NCBI RefSeq assembly: GCF_901709675.1
Contig: NC_051094.1
Location: 16,098,501-16,162,500 of the forward strand
Direction: 5' to 3'
Source: Syngnathus acus
Taxonomy: Eukaryota; Chordata; Actinopteri; Syngnathiformes; Syngnathidae
Length of the DNA: 64,000 nucleotides
Shown here: one piece after another, positions 46,086 to 58,250 of the stretch
How the letters are laid out: every line of letters begins with the position of its first letter
Position numbering within the stretch: position 1 is the stretch's first letter
The notes under the pieces: model-generated
The model's input: only the letters and a program-made list of their open reading frames with translations
Database searches by the model: none
Told to the model about the DNA's origin: nothing
Made by a program: the position numbers and the translations under genes

Positions 46086-48867
46086 ACTATGTCAAAATGT
46101 CAACAAATGTGGCACTGGTATGAAGGACAGCACATTTAAATTAATTAATTCACGCAATATGAGGGACTGCAATTATTAAATCGTGTCTTTTATAGCTTCA
46201 CTTTGTTGGTTTGAATAAAAATAAATGACTTACAGTCCCACACCAAAGGTTATCAATTCAGAACTTTGAATACTTAAGATATGAGGCAAATGCTGAAGTT
46301 TGAAGCAGTCATAATTAGATGTAACCCAAGAACTAATGTCAAATGAACAACAACGTAAATGTTTTTGTTGTTTTGTGTTTTAACATTACAACCTTGTTGC
46401 GTTACGTACAAAGTATTTCAACCAAAATGATCATTTATAATACACCAATATATGTCTAGTATCTGTTTGGGTGTAATCTGTTAACTGCACAACTTTCTTG
46501 TTAAGTGTGCCTGAATTTCAATTTAATTTATCTACTTCAAACATATGCAAAGCAAAGGAAAGCACAACTTTAAGAAAAGTGGCTGTATAGTCAACATGAC
46601 AGCAAGTATGTCCTTGTAGCGAACAAGAATCATCATTCTAAATTACAGTCAGTGGACACAAAAATGGATTATCACAATGATGTTGAACAATGCAAAACTC
46701 AAAACTGATTTGGGGGAGATAGTCAAAGCGCACTGATTATATAACAAAACAAACTAGCTAAATCAACTTTAATAGAATGGGTTTATAATATATAATAAAT
46801 TTGGTCGTAATATATTTCACTTATCTGTTTATTTTTGTAATTTCACTTTTGATGTGTTATGAGCAGAGACTGTCTGTACATAATGTGTAATTTTAATGTC
46901 GCAGTCCAGTATGAACAAAGTTGAATTTAAATCCAAAGCTTAAACCTTCAAACATCTACGATACGATAACTTCTCATTTGATGGGAGGCTCTTTTAAGAT
47001 GGAGTGGCTTGCTATCTGTGGAATAACTTGGGCTCCCTCTGTTGGCCAACACACAGAAGTTATGAGGCCATTAGAAATGGTTGCAAAGGATAAAAGTGGG
47101 ACGCAGAATTGGTTTTGGCTTCTTTCTCTGCTCCATCCAAGAGAGCTTCTTGCACTTTATTTAATCAATATAGGAAACAGTGACTATTTACCAGGTCAGT
47201 TTACATGGAGCTCTTAATGTGAGTGCTTAAACCCTTCTGTGCCTGCCTGCTTTTGTTTTGTCCAATTTTTCATTTCTCCAGCGCACTCTCCCTTTACAGG
47301 CACACTATGCATCTGTACTTGTGTGTGAGTTAGTGTGAATGTGTCTTTCTCTCTCTCTGAATACTGGAGTTCACTGTCTCGAAAGGATCGATGAGAAGTA
47401 GAGATTCAGAGCCAATTATTTTCAGCTTAATGGTCCCAAGGGTGCAGGGGTGTGCTACAACAAAACGCCTTCAAGAGACATCAATCCTGGACAAGCCAGT
47501 TCCTCCATTTCTGCAACACCACTTTGTGGGCCTCATCTCCCGGTTCTCTAGTGTAAAATGGTACTCACACTACACACACATGGACTTAAACCCAATGATG
47601 CACAACACAAACATAAATACACAAGCATACCTACTGGCGTAACAGTGGTTCTGTCCTCTAATTGAAGCATTCGAAACTTGTGCTGTAATCAAGACATTCA
47701 TCCTGGCTCCCTGATGACAGATGCAGTGAGTGACACCAGCGTACCAGAATGTTAAAATAATGTCACAATAGAAAAAGTGAGACCTGGTGGGTTGTCCTGC
47801 TGGATCAAAAAGTAATACAAAAAATGGCAGCATGGAAAACAACGTGCAAAGAAACAACAAATCACTTCAAGCCTATGTTACGTCACAATGAAAAACATAC
47901 TGCAGCGAACACGGACACCAGCATGGTGTTAGCAACAGTGCTAATACAAGCAAAGCTAATAGGTCTCAGTAACAATGAATGACAATAAAAATAAATTTGC
48001 AGGGATGTGACGGGTTAAAATCAGACAATGAGGTTAAAAGTTAAGCACTTGAAAAAACTAGATAGGACAAGTTCATTGAGTTTACAGTAATCTTCTGCTT
48101 ACTTTTGGCTGTTGTTGAATGTACTTGAAAGTTAAACAAAAACAAATGTTTTCAAGTCAGTGATAGTGAGATTTCAAAACATCCTTTGAAAGCTTGAGTA
48201 GTAACTAATATTGTGTTCTGGTCAGTTTGTCAGGATATGTTCAAGGTTGCAGATGTTAGCAAAACTCTCGCCAGACAGTTTTAGTAGTTTTTCTTGTACG
48301 GCGAACGTCTGCCGAACATCTGCCGACTATTTGCCATACATTTGCGACCTTGAATGAACCTGCTGAGAACATTTGCTGCCTTCGAAAACACTCGCAAATG
48401 TTCGCTCCTCAGTAGGATGAGAGCTTTATTGGTTGAAATTTCTTATCAAGTGTAGATTAATATTGTTTGATAAACGTTCATAATTCTTATTTTGTCATCA
48501 CAATTTATTAATATTCTGTCCCTACAACTGATAAACACGTAGTTGAACAAAAGAATATATGCAGAAAACGTATTAAAAAAAAAAGGTACTCACGATAGCT
48601 TTACAGAAAGTACAGAAAAAAGGCACACAACTAGCTTATGCCATTATAGTCAAGTCTGTTCGAACACATTTTTTCTTTTGTCCAAACATTTTTCTTTCGG
48701 TTAAACAACACAGTAACATACTATAACACAAGTGATGAATTAAATGAAGTGAACATTCAAATCGATCCTTAGTGTTTGATTGCATCACTGACCGACCTAT
48801 TAATTTCTACAGTCTGAACAAAATACACCATCGTCTCTTTTGATAATAATTTTTAAGCATTGGAGAG
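46086..48867. other. No recognised feature
   Basis: About 2.8 kb of AT-rich DNA; no supported gene or named repeat. It would be intronic if the exon at 48907 is real. Confidence 0.4.
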
Positions 48868-48906
48868 GTGAGAAACTTGCTGATCTCAGAGTGTCTTCCT
48901 TCCCAG

Positions 48907-49114
48907 GTTGCCAAGCAGCAGGACGCCAGGTTGTTTGAAGCAGTCCCACGGGATGCCTCAGAAGCGGTGTTCAATGAGCTGCCGCCGGCGACACTTTTTC
49001 CCAACAGCTTAGTGCTCATCAACTATTTAGATATGCACTTCACGCTCTTGGAGAAGCTTAAGTCTAACTGCTGTCAGGCACTGGGAGAGGAAGCCCTCGT
49101 CAATTTGTTGATGA
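48907..49114 (+). CDS. Candidate internal exon of an unidentified host gene
   Basis: A pyrimidine-rich acceptor (agtgtcttccttcccag, AG at 48905-48906) precedes a 208-bp stretch open in frame. It encodes VAKQQDARLFEAVPRDASEA, then VFNELPPATLFPNSLVLI, then NYLDMHFTLLEKLKSN and CCQALGEEALVNLLM. It ends at a strong donor (atga followed by gtgagtgagg, GT at 49115-49116). Codon use is GC-rich at third positions and unlike the AT-rich flanks, and no repeat signature is present. The acceptor is in phase 0 and the donor leaves phase 1. I do not recognise the protein: it appears soluble and helical, with no visible motif. Without neighbouring exons the call rests on splice signals and composition. Confidence 0.6.
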
Positions 49115-49395
49115 GTGAGTGAGGGGGGCAATTATTCTTTTGTTGTGAAAATCACACCTGATTAAAAACTACGAGATGGTAGCGAGGAAGGTTCCTTCGT
49201 CACGTGTAGAGGGATCCGTGGCGTTCCCCCCACCCCTTCTTAGTCTGCCTCAAAGTCAGTACCCAAGCGCCCAGCTATTATGCGGTGAGAAACAATCCTC
49301 TGTCTCTCTGCCTCGCTCCCTCAAACCCATGCAGGCCCTCACACTGGAAAACCCTTACAGCCACCAACACACAGGTGCACGCATGCGCGCGTATT

Positions 49396-49467
49396 AACAC
49401 ACACGCACACACAAGCACGCGCATGCACACACACACACACGCATACACGCACACACACACACACCAC
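49396..49467. repeat. CA microsatellite
   Basis: (CA)n with ACGC and GCATGC interruptions. It lies 140-350 bp from a GT tract of opposite sense. Confidence 0.92.
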
Positions 49468-49605
49468 CACCAGCAGCAAATCTGCTCCATAGCATCCCCC
49501 AGGCTCCCACAAGCAACTCTAAGAGGGGTCGCATGATGAATGAGTAGACAGTCAGCAGGACCTCCGTATGCATGTGCAAGGGGAGTTTCCACGCCCATGC
49601 AACTC

Positions 49606-49633
49606 TGTGAGTGTGTGCGTGTGTTGGCCGGAG
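49606..49633. repeat. Short GT tract
   Basis: gtgagtgtgtgcgtgtgttg, a short GT-rich tract between the CA and the longer GT arrays. Confidence 0.8.
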
Positions 49634-49710
49634 AATGATGACCATAACTGCCAGGGTGATCACAGAGGGATTCATTACTGCGACAGACAAGGCCGCCTCT
49701 ATACCATGGA

Positions 49711-49818
49711 CTGTGCGTGTGTGAGTGTGTGCGTGCGTGCGTGTGTGAGTGTGTGCGTGCGTGCGTGCATGCGTGCGTGCGTGCGCGTGCGTGCGTGTGT
49801 GTGTGTGTGTGTGTGTGT
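49711..49818. repeat. GT/GCGT microsatellite
   Basis: (GT)n with many GCGT units, about 108 bp, in inverted sense to the CA tract at 49396-49467. Confidence 0.93.
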
Positions 49819-51835
49819 TTCTTGACAGGCCCTCTACTAAAATGGTGTCTGAGGATTATACACTAGCTGGGATGGAATAAACAGTGCTGTGTGTCTAGCT
49901 TTGATAAATTATTTACATCGATGAGGAAGCAGCGTTGACACTGTTTATGCCCACACCTGCTCTTCTTAGTACTTAAAAGATGATTTATGTGTTATGGTCA
50001 CAGTGGATTTCAGCAACTATTGCTGTGCCGTCTTTTGGGACAAAAAATGGTGGATACAAACAACTGCCGGCTCATTTGGGAAGGAGCACAGTGTAAGAAG
50101 AGCGGCATCATATAACTGGACCAGGAAAAAAACACCTGTCCAGAGAGCTGTTAAAGCAGTTTGTTTGCGCTTACACTCAAATGAGTTATGGACACACTGA
50201 GGGAAAGAAGGCTAACACCACTCACTGTGAACCTTGTAGCTATTGTCAGGATATGGTGACGTTCAGTTAAGATGAGAAAACACTAAAATTCTAACAGAGG
50301 CTTGATTGCATATTTTTTAAAGCAGCCTCAATCTCTTATACAAAACCAATTCCTATTACGTTTATAAAAGGTAAATACAAACAGAATCCTGTTGTACAAT
50401 GATTTGGAAATACTTTTCAACCTATATTCAGTTGAATAGAAAACTAAGGCAATATATTTAATGTTCAAACTGATACTTGTTTTTTATTGGCTACTTGGGT
50501 AAAATTATTTTCTATTCTTGCTTAATGTTGAGCTTCAGTTGCTCAACAGCATAAGGTCTTTGTAGTTTCATAATGTGTCCTTTTCCTCTTTTACCGGAGG
50601 AAATGACATCTATAATTTCCAAAACCCCTTCAAAGCACTTTTTTGTGTGAGCAACATGAACTTGCATGAACTGCATAAGAATAAAGTTGTCAGTTCCCTG
50701 AATTCCCTGATATATGACTACCCATGTCACCCATTTAGTAAATTGTATATTATTTGTCAACAGAATTCCTGTCTAGTTGAACATCAAATGACGACCTCAT
50801 AAAAATATGCTAAAAATTGTATTTTATTACAACATAAAAGGACATTTCTGAACTTAATATAATTTATGCTTTTCTGGTGCTTATTTAATCAAACTGAAGG
50901 CTTTCAAGCCAACTTCTCAGAGAACTGAAATCCTCATCTAACAATATTTGCATTCACGTGATTTTTCACAAGACACACAAACATTGCAGTGTTGCAGAGA
51001 GTGAGCTGCAACTTGTCTGGGGTGTCTTAGCATCACATTGCATCATTTTCCCTGGAGCATTTCCCAACATGTCCCAGATATCAGTCTCCCACTGCAGACC
51101 GGGGTGTCACAGCCAAATTTACATGCAAGCAACACAGACACCAAGCAGTACCACAACATGACACACCAACTCAATATTTTATCGTCATATGAAATATGCC
51201 CGAATATGTGCATGGCATCTGCCATCTTTGTGGCTTTGCATGCCCCAGGAGGCCCGTTTGATCTGTAATTGGGAAGTGTGCTGAATTAATCAGCAGTTTA
51301 TGCACGTTTTAATTGAAATAATACTTTCAAAAACCATAGACACAACAGAAAGCACAAGCCCTTCTTTTTTTTTTTTTTCTGTGCACACACGAGTGGCCAG
51401 CTGAGAGTCACAAAAAATGTTATGACAGAAGTCACATAAAGCTAATAAAGAGCTCTTGATTTTGTATTAGCAACAATGCCTCACTACTCCATTGGTGATT
51501 CTGGTGATGTTTTAATTTGTTTTCATTTGGCATCATTCTATCTCTTGTGAACCACATTTTTACTCAGGTAATAGTTTTGTGTTACTAAGAGTGTTAGGAC
51601 ACAGACGCAGACTCTGATATGAAAGTAATGGACAAGGAGTATTTTAGTGTAAAACATAAAGTGATGGGAAAACCCAGGATTAAAACCTAAAATTACAGCA
51701 AAACATGGGTTCACGCTAGGAGTGGTTTCAAATTATAACAAAGGATAAAACTCAAAACAAAAGAACAGACTTGGTGTAATTTGTTCGCCGAAAAGGGCCG
51801 AAAGCCAGTACTTATTGGTGCATCAAGACACTAGC
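49819..51835. other. No recognised feature
   Basis: AT-rich; a T-run at 51365-51379. 51590-51835 has the character of degraded transposon sequence (repeated aaaac, agg words), but no family was recognised. Confidence 0.4.
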
Positions 51836-51950
51836 TTAAGATCAGGGGATGCTTTGAGAATAATTGTCAATTTTTGTCTATGTGAAGCCCTTTGAGACTG
51901 CTTGTGATTTAGGGCTATACAAATAAACTTGACTTGACTTGACTTGACTA
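51836..51950 (+). mobile_element. TTGAC-tailed repeat, copy 2 (short)
   Basis: Starts cttaagatcaggggatgctt and ends in four TTGAC units after gctatacaaataaacttgac. It matches the 3' part of the minus-strand repeat at 36572-36960 and is 5'-truncated. Confidence 0.85.
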
Positions 51951-52600
51951 GCTGTGTCCAAATTCACAGGATGCGTACTCCAAGGCCAGTTCGAAGGCTT
52001 GGTCCTGGAAGCTCCGCCTCCGTGGTCCGCATAAACTGTGGCGAATTTGGATAGGCGAAATAGCTTCGTCCAAATTAAAAGGCAGCGTCCTTCAACACAC
52101 AATATGGTGACAAGGTGGGGTCATTCCCGGCGTCATTTCCTGACCAAACCTCACCGCTGGTGTTCAAATTCATGCAGCCTTTGACAACCAGCCTCGTTTC
52201 TATGGAGCCCTTCGCAGCCTTCAGTATTACCTCTCTCCTCTTCTACGCTTTCCTACAGCCTTCTTGACGTCGAATACATGGAGCCACCCAAAGACGCCCC
52301 GATTGGTCAAGCAACGACATGCCACTTGTGTCTGGAACTTCAAAGTAAATGCTCCACCAGACACACTGAACACATGCATGCGTACAAGAAATGTTTCATC
52401 TTCGTTTCCTACAGCTTCAGCGAGTAGGCGTGTCAAGCAGTGTCAAATGCATTGTTGTAGTAAAGAATGGCGCAACGTGGGCGTCACTAAAGTACCCCAC
52501 CTCTTCCCTGAAGACAGGGAAAGAGTTCAGACAAGCAGAGACCCTGGCCAGGATAACCAGCTAATAAAATGAAAGGATGGAATCTAGATATTCAACTTTC
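51951..52600. other. Unresolved repeat-like segment
   Basis: Begins agctgtgtccaaattcacag, and related words (gtgttcaaattcatgcagcc at 52158; gcgaatttgg near 52043) recur. It is GC-richer than the surroundings. A plus-strand frame at 52264-52569 includes CCSKEW and LFPEDRERVQ, faintly like a THAP zinc-binding fold, but the C2CH spacing is not met. It may be a decayed DNA transposon. Confidence 0.3.
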
Positions 52601-54023
52601 AACATACATGAACATGATGTTAAAATGTTTCTTTTTGAAACTATTATAATTATCATCACTCCATATTTGAATACAGTTGGCCACAGGCACGGTAGCATGT
52701 TTGTAATGCTATAAGAAGTCTAATAAAGTTGTATTCTGTTCTTTGCCTGAATGTTGTCACATTTAAGTAATTGTACTGACTATTAAACAAAAGCACCCCC
52801 CTAACAGTAGTAAAAGTGGTGGCGCTTCACGTAGGTATGATATATTGTTACAATGGCTCAATGTATGTGGGAAGGGGCGGGGGGAGAAAGAGAGCATCTT
52901 TCATTGTTCCTGCACTCTATATTGCCACTCTTTAAGGTGGCTCCCAGGCTGCCCATATGACGAATGAACACCATTCTAGAGTCGCTGTTTGGTACTTGGC
53001 ATCACAGAGGGCTGGGAGTATGGGCCCATCAGGTCTCAGACAGTGTCTGTCCCAAGTGCATGCTAGGCAGGGCACCTGGGGGCCAAAGCTCTGCTTAGAT
53101 GGAAAGGAGGAGCTATAAATCAACTCATCTGGGGGGCTGTGCACATTGTTTCCATCCATCTCTGCCCCTGTTGGGGAAGACAGGGAAAGCGGGGATGTGA
53201 GGCTGAGGGTGGAATGGGTTCACATAGCTGGGGGGAAAGAAGGCTACAAGTACACAGGCCAATGTTCTCTACGAGGCCTATGATCCTGCCTCCAGTCTTG
53301 GCGATAAATGTCGTGAGGAGAAGAATCACCGCAAATCAAATGAACCAAAATCAAATTTCACTACCTACACCTGTCGTGTTCTTTCATTGATCAAATAAAA
53401 ACATGCTTCTTTTACTCAAATGCTTCAATGCCAACAACGCATATGCAATATGTCACATCACGTCCGTGAACAAAGACCACCAGTTACCAACAAGATAATA
53501 GTGACAGTGTAGGATGATTTTCTTTACGCCACTGCGCCAATAGCTAGACTTGGTTCCAGCAGGCGTAAAGTTCAGTCTACATACAGCTACCAAATAGTCA
53601 AAAGAAAGGCCCTCAAGATTCTTTCTATGAATATAGAACCCTGAGTGTGAATGTAATACACAATGTTTTGATTATGAATAAGTACTGGGTGTGTGACAGA
53701 GGCTAGACTCTTGTGGGCCGGGCTTTTCCAGCTAGATGACCACAGACTGAGGCGACAACATCACCTGCAAGCCACACCAAGATGACACCTAGAGAGCAGA
53801 ACAGGGCTATTTCCTTAAATTGGGAGTTTAGCAGGTAACCTCAGGCAGAAAGTGGAGACAACCACAGTAGGAAGCAGAAAAAAGAGTAAGAGAACAGGTC
53901 CAAGGAAAGGAAATGAAAAAAAAAAGTACAACTTGTTTTGAGACTGGGTATGGAACGAGACTAGATGTGATCGACAAACACACAAAAACTATTAAGATAG
54001 AATTATGGGTTCTAGTTATATGT
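52601..54023. other. No recognised feature
   Basis: Non-coding; 52900-53330 is moderately GC-rich with short open frames on both strands that I cannot assign. Confidence 0.4.
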
Positions 54024-54335
54024 ATCCATCATCCATCATCCATCCTTCCATCCAACCATCCATTCATCCATCCTTCCATCCAACCATCCATTCATCATCC
54101 ATCCATCCATCCATCCATCCATCCATCCATCCATCCATCCATCCATCCATCCATTCAACTGACCGTCCGTTCATCCATCCATTTTCTGTTCTGTTCTCAG
54201 CTGACTTGTGGTGATTGGTGCCCAGGAGAGAGTGTCTACCTGTCAGTCACAGTGAACTGTAGCGTCTTGTTCTCACTGGGAACTGAACCCACGCTGCCCT
54301 CATAGAAGTCAGGCTAGTGAACCACTATAAGAGCC
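54024..54335 (-). mobile_element. tRNA-SINE with expanded CATC tail, distinct short type
   Basis: A CATC/CATT array (54024-54185) leads into attttctgttctgttctcag. The segment ends with a tRNA-like head on the minus strand: ctgggaactgaacccac (B box) near 54278-54294 and gctagtgaaccactata near 54313-54329. The body is short and does not match copies 2 and 7, so this is a related but different SINE type. Confidence 0.65.
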
Positions 54336-54387
54336 TAAAATATCAGTAAAACAATATGTGGCCTAGTCAGTACAAACAAAATTAAAG

Positions 54388-54497
54388 ATTTATTTATTCA
54401 GTCATCTCACGAGGGTCACAGGGATGCTAAAACCTATCCTAGCAGTCTTTAGGCGGTACATAGGGTAGATCCTGAACTGGTCGCCAGCCAATCGCAG
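54388..54497 (-). mobile_element. GGAT-tailed tRNA-SINE, 3' fragment
   Basis: Only the tail-proximal third is present: cgagggtcacagggatgcta through gaactggtcgccagccaatc to gcagg. Both borders are abrupt. Confidence 0.75.
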
Positions 54498-54935
54498 GAA
54501 AATGTTTTTTGTATTTTTTGTATAATACGCTGTTATATAGTTAGTTGTTGTTTTCTAGACAGTGTTGTTTTTCCATGCATCTCATTCTCCGTTGTTATAT
54601 GGTTGCACTATAATCAGTAATAACTGTTGCCAAGAGGTGAAACAGCATGCATATTTAACAAAGGGTATCAAAACAAACGGTAAGAGGATTCTGAAAGTGT
54701 TTTAGATTGCACAAGTGAGAGTTGACGTATGTGAATATGTTTCGAGAGCAGTGCAGAAAGACCTTTTCTGCATATTTTCAAAGAGCAGCATGGCTTTGTA
54801 CAGCAGGGCCCTGCAGACGCTAGCACTGCCAAGGGCTGCTGAGTGTGTGAGAGGAGTAACACAGCATCACACAAGAAAGACAACTTAAGGGCAGACTGAT
54901 CTGATACACTCCACTCCCTAAACCAGCGCCTAAAC
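54498..54935. other. No recognised feature
   Basis: AT-rich sequence without a supported feature. Confidence 0.4.
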
Positions 54936-54958
54936 CAGTGTTTCCCAACCACTGTGCC
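54936..54958 (+). mobile_element. hAT terminal fragment
   Basis: cagtgtttcccaaccactgt followed by gcc is a known vertebrate hAT end. It stops exactly where the LTR begins (54959), suggesting the LTR element inserted into, or recombined with, a hAT element. Confidence 0.6.
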
Positions 54959-55579
54959 TGTAACGTGCCTGCGTCACCTGCCACCCAGATGGTATTTTTC
55001 CCCCCTGACGTCAATCTTTAACAGCCACGCCCACGTGGTCAGCTAACCACCGGCACCTGTTCCTGCTTGTTAGACGGCGCTATTTAAACCCAGCTCCCAG
55101 CTATTCTCTGTCAGTAGTCCGTGATGCCACTCGTAAGCTCGCTGTGCTCTACCCGTCTGACTTCCGTTGCCAACCTTGTCCGTGCATTGACCGCCTTGCC
55201 ATGATTGCCGCCCGTCCTGACCACTTGCCCAGCTTTTACCGCGCTTTGCTCGCCGTCCGTCCTGACCACTTGCTGGTCCCTGACCACGTTCTGATCGCTG
55301 CCTGTCCCGACCACCCACTTGGCCCCGACCACGATTACGCGCTACACTCTGCAACCCTGCACGCTTGCTCTGCTGCTCTCCCCGCCATGTTTTACCTGTC
55401 AGTTGGTCGTCCTGTGGCCAACAATCAGCTGCGGCACTGCCGCCATCGTCCGCAAGTCCCGGCCCAGCTGCTCAGTCACACTAACCGAGCCAGCTCTCCG
55501 GCTTTGTACTTCCCCTTTACCTCATTTCAGTAACGTCTGCATCGTGCTGCATTTGGTTATCTAGCCCCATTTGCCACAG
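54959..55579 (+). mobile_element. 5' LTR of a Sushi-like Ty3/gypsy element
   Basis: Starts TGTAACGTGCCTGCG and is inferred to end near ...cccatttgccaca at 55579, just upstream of the gag-like frame. A TATA-like ctatttaaac lies at 55079-55088, within a GC-rich promoter-like stretch. The sequence is C-rich with repeated cctgaccac words (55216, 55261, 55278). The right border is uncertain because no primer-binding site or second LTR was found. Confidence 0.6.
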
Positions 55580-55597
55580 TACAAATTGAACAAAACC

Positions 55598-56675
55598 ATG
55601 CAACCAGCGCACAATCAGACGGCGTTGTGCCAGCTAGAGCGGACCGAAGAAGCGGTTGCCGCCTGTCGGCCGATGTCAGTACCCTGGTGCAAGAGGGCCA
55701 ACTTCAGCAGCAGCAGCAGGAGATGGCTCAGATCCTCCAGACCCTCCGGGCCCAGGCAGAACCACCTCCCGCAGCATGTGACACCCATCCAACGGCTGAC
55801 CCCCGTCAACGTCCCAGAAGCCAAGATCGGGAACCCGAAACGGTTTGACGGGGACACCAGGCATGTCTCAGCCTTAATTTCCAGTTGCTGCATATTGTTC
55901 AATCTCCGGCCCCAAGGTGGGCTACATAGTCACACATCTGACGGGAAGAGCACGACTCTGGGGCAACGCTGAGTACGACCAGCAATCATCTGCCTGCACG
56001 TCAGTTGACGCCTTTGTTCGTGAGCTACTCCGCATGTTTGACTTGGGTTCTGCTACTGAAGACGCTTCACAGGAGTTGTTGGCACCCCGCCAGGACAACA
56101 GGTCAGTAGCGGTTAGGGTTAGGATTAGTAGCGGACGATGCAATTGAGTTTAAGACGTTGGCAGGGCGAAGTGACTGGAGTCAATTCCAGTACATTGAGG
56201 TACATTCAAGACAGGTTGGGGCGACCCGCAGCGGATCCGACAAGTTGCACAAGTTTTCAGACTATGTCTCGTGGATCTGCTTGTTGGTGCTGCTACAAAA
56301 CGCAGAGGAGCATGAGGGTGCGCGGTCTTTGGATCATCAAAGACGAGATGATCTCATATGACCGCCCCGGAGAACACCATGGACCTTGCGGTGCGTGTGG
56401 ACTGGCAGATAAGGACCAGACGGTGCAAAAAAGAGAGGACGGTGCTTTCATCACTATGCAGCCACATCCACGGTCCACCCGCTCACCCGTCGCCGGTCCC
56501 TGCCAAAGTCCATCCTGGTGCTGCAGAGACGATGGAGCAGAGCCAAACAGTCCTGCCCACCGAAGAATGTTTATTATTAGGCAATCTCTGCCTGTACTGT
56601 GGAGGTGGAGGTCACCTAGTAGCGACATGTCCGGTAAAAGACCAGAGCTCACGCAGCGCAGGGGGATCCGTGTGA
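55598..56675 (+). pseudogene. Sushi-like gag remnant
   Basis: The frame from the ATG at 55598 begins MQPAHNQTALCQLERTEEAV and breaks after about 35 codons. A second frame carries the Gln-rich segment (LVQEGQLQQQQQEMAQIL), and a third carries GYIVTHLTGRARLWG, the fish Sushi gag core (pattern Y-ISLL-GRAL-W). A Cys-His zinc knuckle with correct C-x2-C-x4-H-x4-C spacing, CLYCGGGGHLVATC, lies at 56588-56632. At least four frame changes and a stop near 56359 make it non-functional. Sushi relatives gave rise to domesticated gag genes in mammals, but nothing here suggests domestication. Confidence 0.85.
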
Positions 56676-56992
56676 GCCCGACCCGAACTGGTTCACTCGT
56701 CCTCAACAAGGCTTGTTTTCTTCTCCCGAATGGGACCATGACTGTGGCGGCTTTGGTGGACTCTGGTGCGGAGGCCAACATCTTGGACGTCGACCTCGCT
56801 CTCCAGTGGGGCATTGGACGTCTTCCGCTGACGCCACCCATCCCCGCTCGAGCTCTAGATGGCTGGTTCATCGGTGAGGTGACTTTCGTCACGGCACCGG
56901 TGGTGATTTTACTCTCAGGTAATCACCGCAAGGAGATACAATTCCACCTTTTGGCAGTTCCAGACCAGCCTCTCACCCTGGGGCACCCATGA
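56676..56992 (+). pseudogene. Sushi-like aspartic protease segment
   Basis: The open frame contains VAALVDSGAEANILD, with the retropepsin catalytic D at 56759, and later APVVILLSGNHRKEIQFHLL and LTLGHP. This is the fold continuation seen in Ty3/gypsy proteases of the Sushi group. The segment itself is intact in frame until the stop after LGHP at 56992. Confidence 0.85.
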
Positions 56993-57054
56993 TTGCGACA
57001 GCACAACGGGGTGATGGTTTGAGAGACGGGGGCCTTACGAGAGTGGAGTAAGCG

Positions 57055-58250
57055 ATGTCATCAACATTTCCTGAAGGAGGCTGCCAGCCCTCTCCAGAAC
57101 CTCGCCGCCAGTCCCCCCACCGACATCTCAAACCGGCCCGCCTGCTATCATGGACTCAAGGAGGCCTTCAATCAGTCCAAGGCCACCTCTCTTCCTCCAC
57201 ACCAACCTTACGACTGTGCCATCAACCTTCCGCCCGGTACTTCTACTCCTAAAGGTCGACTCTACTCGCTGTCCAGCCCAGAGCGCAAGGGTATGGAGGA
57301 ATACATCCAGGATTTGCTCACGGCCGGATTCGGTCGTTATCTTTGCCCACAGGTGCAGGTTTTTTTCTGGGAAAGGATGGCTCACTTCGCCCATGCATAG
57401 ACTATTGAGGCCTCAACGAGATCACTGCCAATCACTGCTCCTCCTCTCGTCGGCGTTCGAGAATCTTCAAGGAGCCACCATTATCAGCAAACTGGACCTC
57501 AGCAATGCTTATCACTTGTTAAAGTTAAAGTTAAAGTCCCAATGATCGTCACACACACACCTGGGTGTGGTGAAATTTGTCCTCTGCATTTAACCCATCC
57601 CCATGTGATTTTAATCCATCCCCTGGGGGAGAGGGGAGCAGTGAGCAGCAGCGGTGCCGCGCTCGGGAATCAGTTGGTGATCTAACCCCCCAATTCCAAC
57701 CCTTAATGCTGAGTGCCAAGCAGGGAGGCAATGGGTCCCATTTTTATAGTCTTTGGTATGACCCGGCCGGGGTTTGAACCCACAACCTTCCAGTCTCAGG
57801 GCGGACACTCTACCACTAGGCCACTGAGCTGGCCTGGCCACCAATGCTTATCACTTGGTGTGCATCAGGGAAGGTGACGAATAGAAGACAGAGTTCAATA
57901 CCCCCAGTGGCCACCATGAGTACCTGGCGGTGCCGTCTGGTCATACCAATGCTCCCGCCGTCTTCCAGGCATTGGTAAACGATGTGCTCAGAGATATGTT
58001 GAATGGCTTTGTGTTTGTGAACCCTAACGGCATCCTGGTCTTCTCATGGACGCTCGCAGATCACATCGACCTTGTTTGGGCGGTGTTGCGCCGCCTATTG
58101 GACAATTCCCTGTACGTCAAAGCGGAGAAATGTGAATTCCAACAAAATAGCCAGGATGACAAGCTTCACCTGTGCGCCTTCTCACGTCGATTGTCACTCC
58201 CGAATTACAACATTGGCAACTGGGAGCTAGTCGCAGTGAAGCTGGCCTAG
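57055..58250 (+). pseudogene. Sushi-like reverse transcriptase, split by a SINE
   Basis: From 57130 the reading frame encodes HGLKEAFNQSKATSLPPH, then YDCAINLPPGTSTPKGRLYS and LSSPERKGMEEYIQD, the lead-in of Sushi RT. After a frameshift, SAFENLQGATIISKLDLSNAYHL reaches the palm. A SINE interrupts at 57519-57841. The frame resumes with the NAYHLV duplicate and [18 protein letters not shown]. The catalytic box reads [13 protein letters not shown] at about 58011-58049, so the YxDD aspartates are gone. KAEKCEFQQ then jumps directly to RNase H sequence. Confidence 0.9.
57519..57841 (-). mobile_element. tRNA-derived SINE (AFC-like) in the Sushi RT
   Basis: A 323-bp minus-strand SINE with a perfect 16-bp target duplication CAATGCTTATCACTTG (57503-57518 and 57842-57857). 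The right side, read on the minus strand, has a tRNA-like head with A-box-like tggcctagtggtagagtgtc and B box gggttcaaacccc. The left end is a repeated TTTAAC tail. The body words gggttaaatgcagaggacaa and caccacacccaggtgtgtgt are those of a SINE common in acanthomorph fish and recalled as AFC-type. It is unrelated to the GGAT-tailed family. Confidence 0.92.

Noticed and set aside
52264-52569. Possible THAP-type zinc-binding domain
   Set aside because: Only a loose resemblance around CCSKEW...FPEDRER; the required C2CH spacing and the AVPTIF box are not visible.
56293-56892. 199-codon minus-strand frame
   Set aside because: It is antisense to the Sushi gag/protease region, whose plus-strand motifs are clear.
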